NCBI GenBank assembly: GCA_947492745.1
Contig: CANLOE010000005.1
Location: forward strand, 62,001-126,000
DNA length: 64,000 bases
Source of the DNA: an uncultured Cyclobacteriaceae bacterium
GTDB lineage: Bacteria > Bacteroidota > Bacteroidia > Cytophagales > Cyclobacteriaceae
Direction: 5' to 3'
Numbering within the stretch: the first letter of the stretch is position 1; each line of letters begins with the position of its first letter. Shown here one piece after another: positions 63,109 through 64,000 of the stretch. The position numbers and the translations under genes are program-made. The notes under the pieces were generated by a model. The model was not told where the DNA came from. It ran no database searches and was given only the letters and a program-made list of their open reading frames with translations.

Positions 63109-64000
63109 TTATTCAACGTAGAGTTTTGCTATGGAATTACTTCCATCCTCAAAAGTAGCTTTTACGATATATACGCCATTCTGTATGTTAGCTGAATTGG
63201 CATTGATTCTATAATGCCCATCGGCAGTATTCTCCATATCTTTCACGTAGACCAGTTTCCCCATCATATCGATGACCTCTACGGTCAAGCGTCCTTCTGT
63301 AGCTTCTCCAAACTGAAGGTTGAATTCGCCATTGGAGGGGACAGGATAAATACTGAACTCCTGAGCTTTCTTCTGTATCCCGAAGTTGACCCGCTTAACG
63401 TTATCCAGTCTGCTCAAATCCAAGCCCGTACCTCTTCTAGCACCTGCAAGAACACTGGCTTCACTAGGAGTAGCCTCTATCAGCATGGCATTCCATATGG
63501 CCCATCGTGACCCGGGCGCTTCCTGCACCGTGATATTGACCTCATTATCTTCATTGGGACTGATTCCCGAAATACTAGCGGTATTCTGACTATTGTTATC
63601 GGCCCTGTTCGTTACCTTTTCACCATTAATGGTATAATTGGTATTGATTTCCTGGTTTGTGGTAACTATAGAACTAAAGAAAGTGAAATTGTACCGATAA
63701 CTCTGGTCCAGCCCCATTATGGTCAACTGTCCCGGCTGATCGAAAGCATCATTGAAGAAGAAGCTTTCCATCACCCTATCAGGAAATACCCCTGAGTCGT
63801 CGCCCGTAGATACTCCCCAAGCATTGCTACCCTGCATCGCTTTGTCGAATTCGATGGCTATCCCTGACTCAATATTATCAGAGTTTCTAAAACCCACAAA
63901 AGTATCTCCATCACTAGGTGCTTGACTCAAATTGTTCCAAGGTACAGGAGCATCATAAGCGGGAGAACCATTGATATTCACAAATACCGAATAGGCCACT
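63109..64000 (-). CDS. Large secreted protein, C-terminal part with T9SS sorting domain
   Basis: The gene continues beyond the window, so only about the last 297 residues are seen. The visible part begins VFVNINGSPAYDAPVPWNNL, with a beta-rich region resembling repeat units of Bacteroidota extracellular proteins (SQAPSDGDTFVGFRNSDNIE, SYRYNFTFFSSIVTTNQEIN, SRWAIWNAMLIEA). A linker (EASVLAGARRGTGLD) and a type IX secretion C-terminal domain follow: EFSIYPVPSNGEFNLQF, GRLTVEVIDMMGKLVYVKDM, NIQNGVYIVKATFEDGSNSI and KLYVE. The protein is therefore exported and likely surface attached or released. The enzymatic part, if any, is upstream of the window. Confidence 0.85.
   Translation of the reverse strand, partial: VAYSVFVNINGSPAYDAPVPWNNLSQAPSDGDTFVGFRNSDNIESGIAIEFDKAMQGSNAWGVSTGDDSGVFPDRVMESFFFNDAFDQPGQLTIMGLDQSYRYNFTFFSSIVTTNQEINTNYTINGEKVTNRADNNSQNTASISGISPNEDNEVNITVQEAPGSRWAIWNAMLIEATPSEASVLAGARRGTGLDLSRLDNVKRVNFGIQKKAQEFSIYPVPSNGEFNLQFGEATEGRLTVEVIDMMGKLVYVKDMENTADGHYRINANSANIQNGVYIVKATFEDGSNSIAKLYVE

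Overview
The window looks like a chromosomal segment of a marine or environmental Bacteroidota, probably of the Cytophagia type. This is inferred from gene content, not from a marker gene. The evidence is: C-terminal type IX secretion sorting domains on two surface proteins, a TamB gene overlapping a lipidated Omp85/TamA-like partner, TonB-family, AraC, Hsp20 and DUF4407 genes typical of the phylum, and TAnnTTTG-like promoter boxes. No rRNA, tRNA, CRISPR array, prophage or intact insertion sequence was seen.

Layout. 0-7 kb: end of a family-2 glycosyltransferase overlapping a heptosyltransferase-like gene, then a convergent MsbA-type exporter + methyltransferase pair, a DUF4407 membrane protein and a second methyltransferase. 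7-15 kb: an L7/L12-like small protein, a decayed transposase relic, the anaerobic pyruvate formate-lyase pair (pflB, pflA), a truncated OFA-family transporter and an AraC regulator. 15-18 kb: small membrane proteins (holin-X-like, DUF1328) and a gene-poor stretch. 18-34 kb: envelope and stress genes: tamB-tamL, Hsp20, a DegP/HtrA protease, a TonB-domain pseudogene, a BON-domain protein lacking its 5' end, a LapA-domain protein and CorA. 34-36 kb: a lipoprotein gene split by a small palindromic mobile element, and a GT2 glycosyltransferase. 37-57 kb: exopolysaccharide/glycolipid genes: Wzz/BY-kinase-like protein, GT4, acyltransferase, O-antigen ligase/polymerase-like, flippase, a half-length TolC-like protein, an EEP-family phosphoesterase, a ceramidase-like enzyme, a sulfotransferase, a GT-C-like membrane transferase, and a four-gene set (UbiA prenyltransferase, DprE1-like oxidase, DprE2-like reductase, HAD phosphatase) that matches the route to polyprenyl-phosphate-arabinose. 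57-64 kb: a secreted GH5 mannanase-like multidomain enzyme, a second acyltransferase and the 3' part of another T9SS-type protein.

The most striking feature is a dense population of short (about 115-170 bp) imperfectly palindromic elements, about 28 copies in 64 kb. Family A (159 bp; TACAAA...TTTGTA ends) is flanked by 3-bp TTA/TAA duplications. Families B, C, D and E (about 165 bp; CCC...GGG ends) are flanked by 5-bp AT-rich duplications such as TTAAA, TTTAA, ATAAA and TTGAA. They encode nothing, are nested in each other, one splits a lipoprotein gene whose reading frame is restored exactly by removing the element plus one duplication, and one supplies the last codons of a nuclease-fold gene. 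They behave as non-autonomous mobile elements (MITE-like) whose transposases are not in this window. Family labels A-G are mine. All identities were judged by eye, without database searches.
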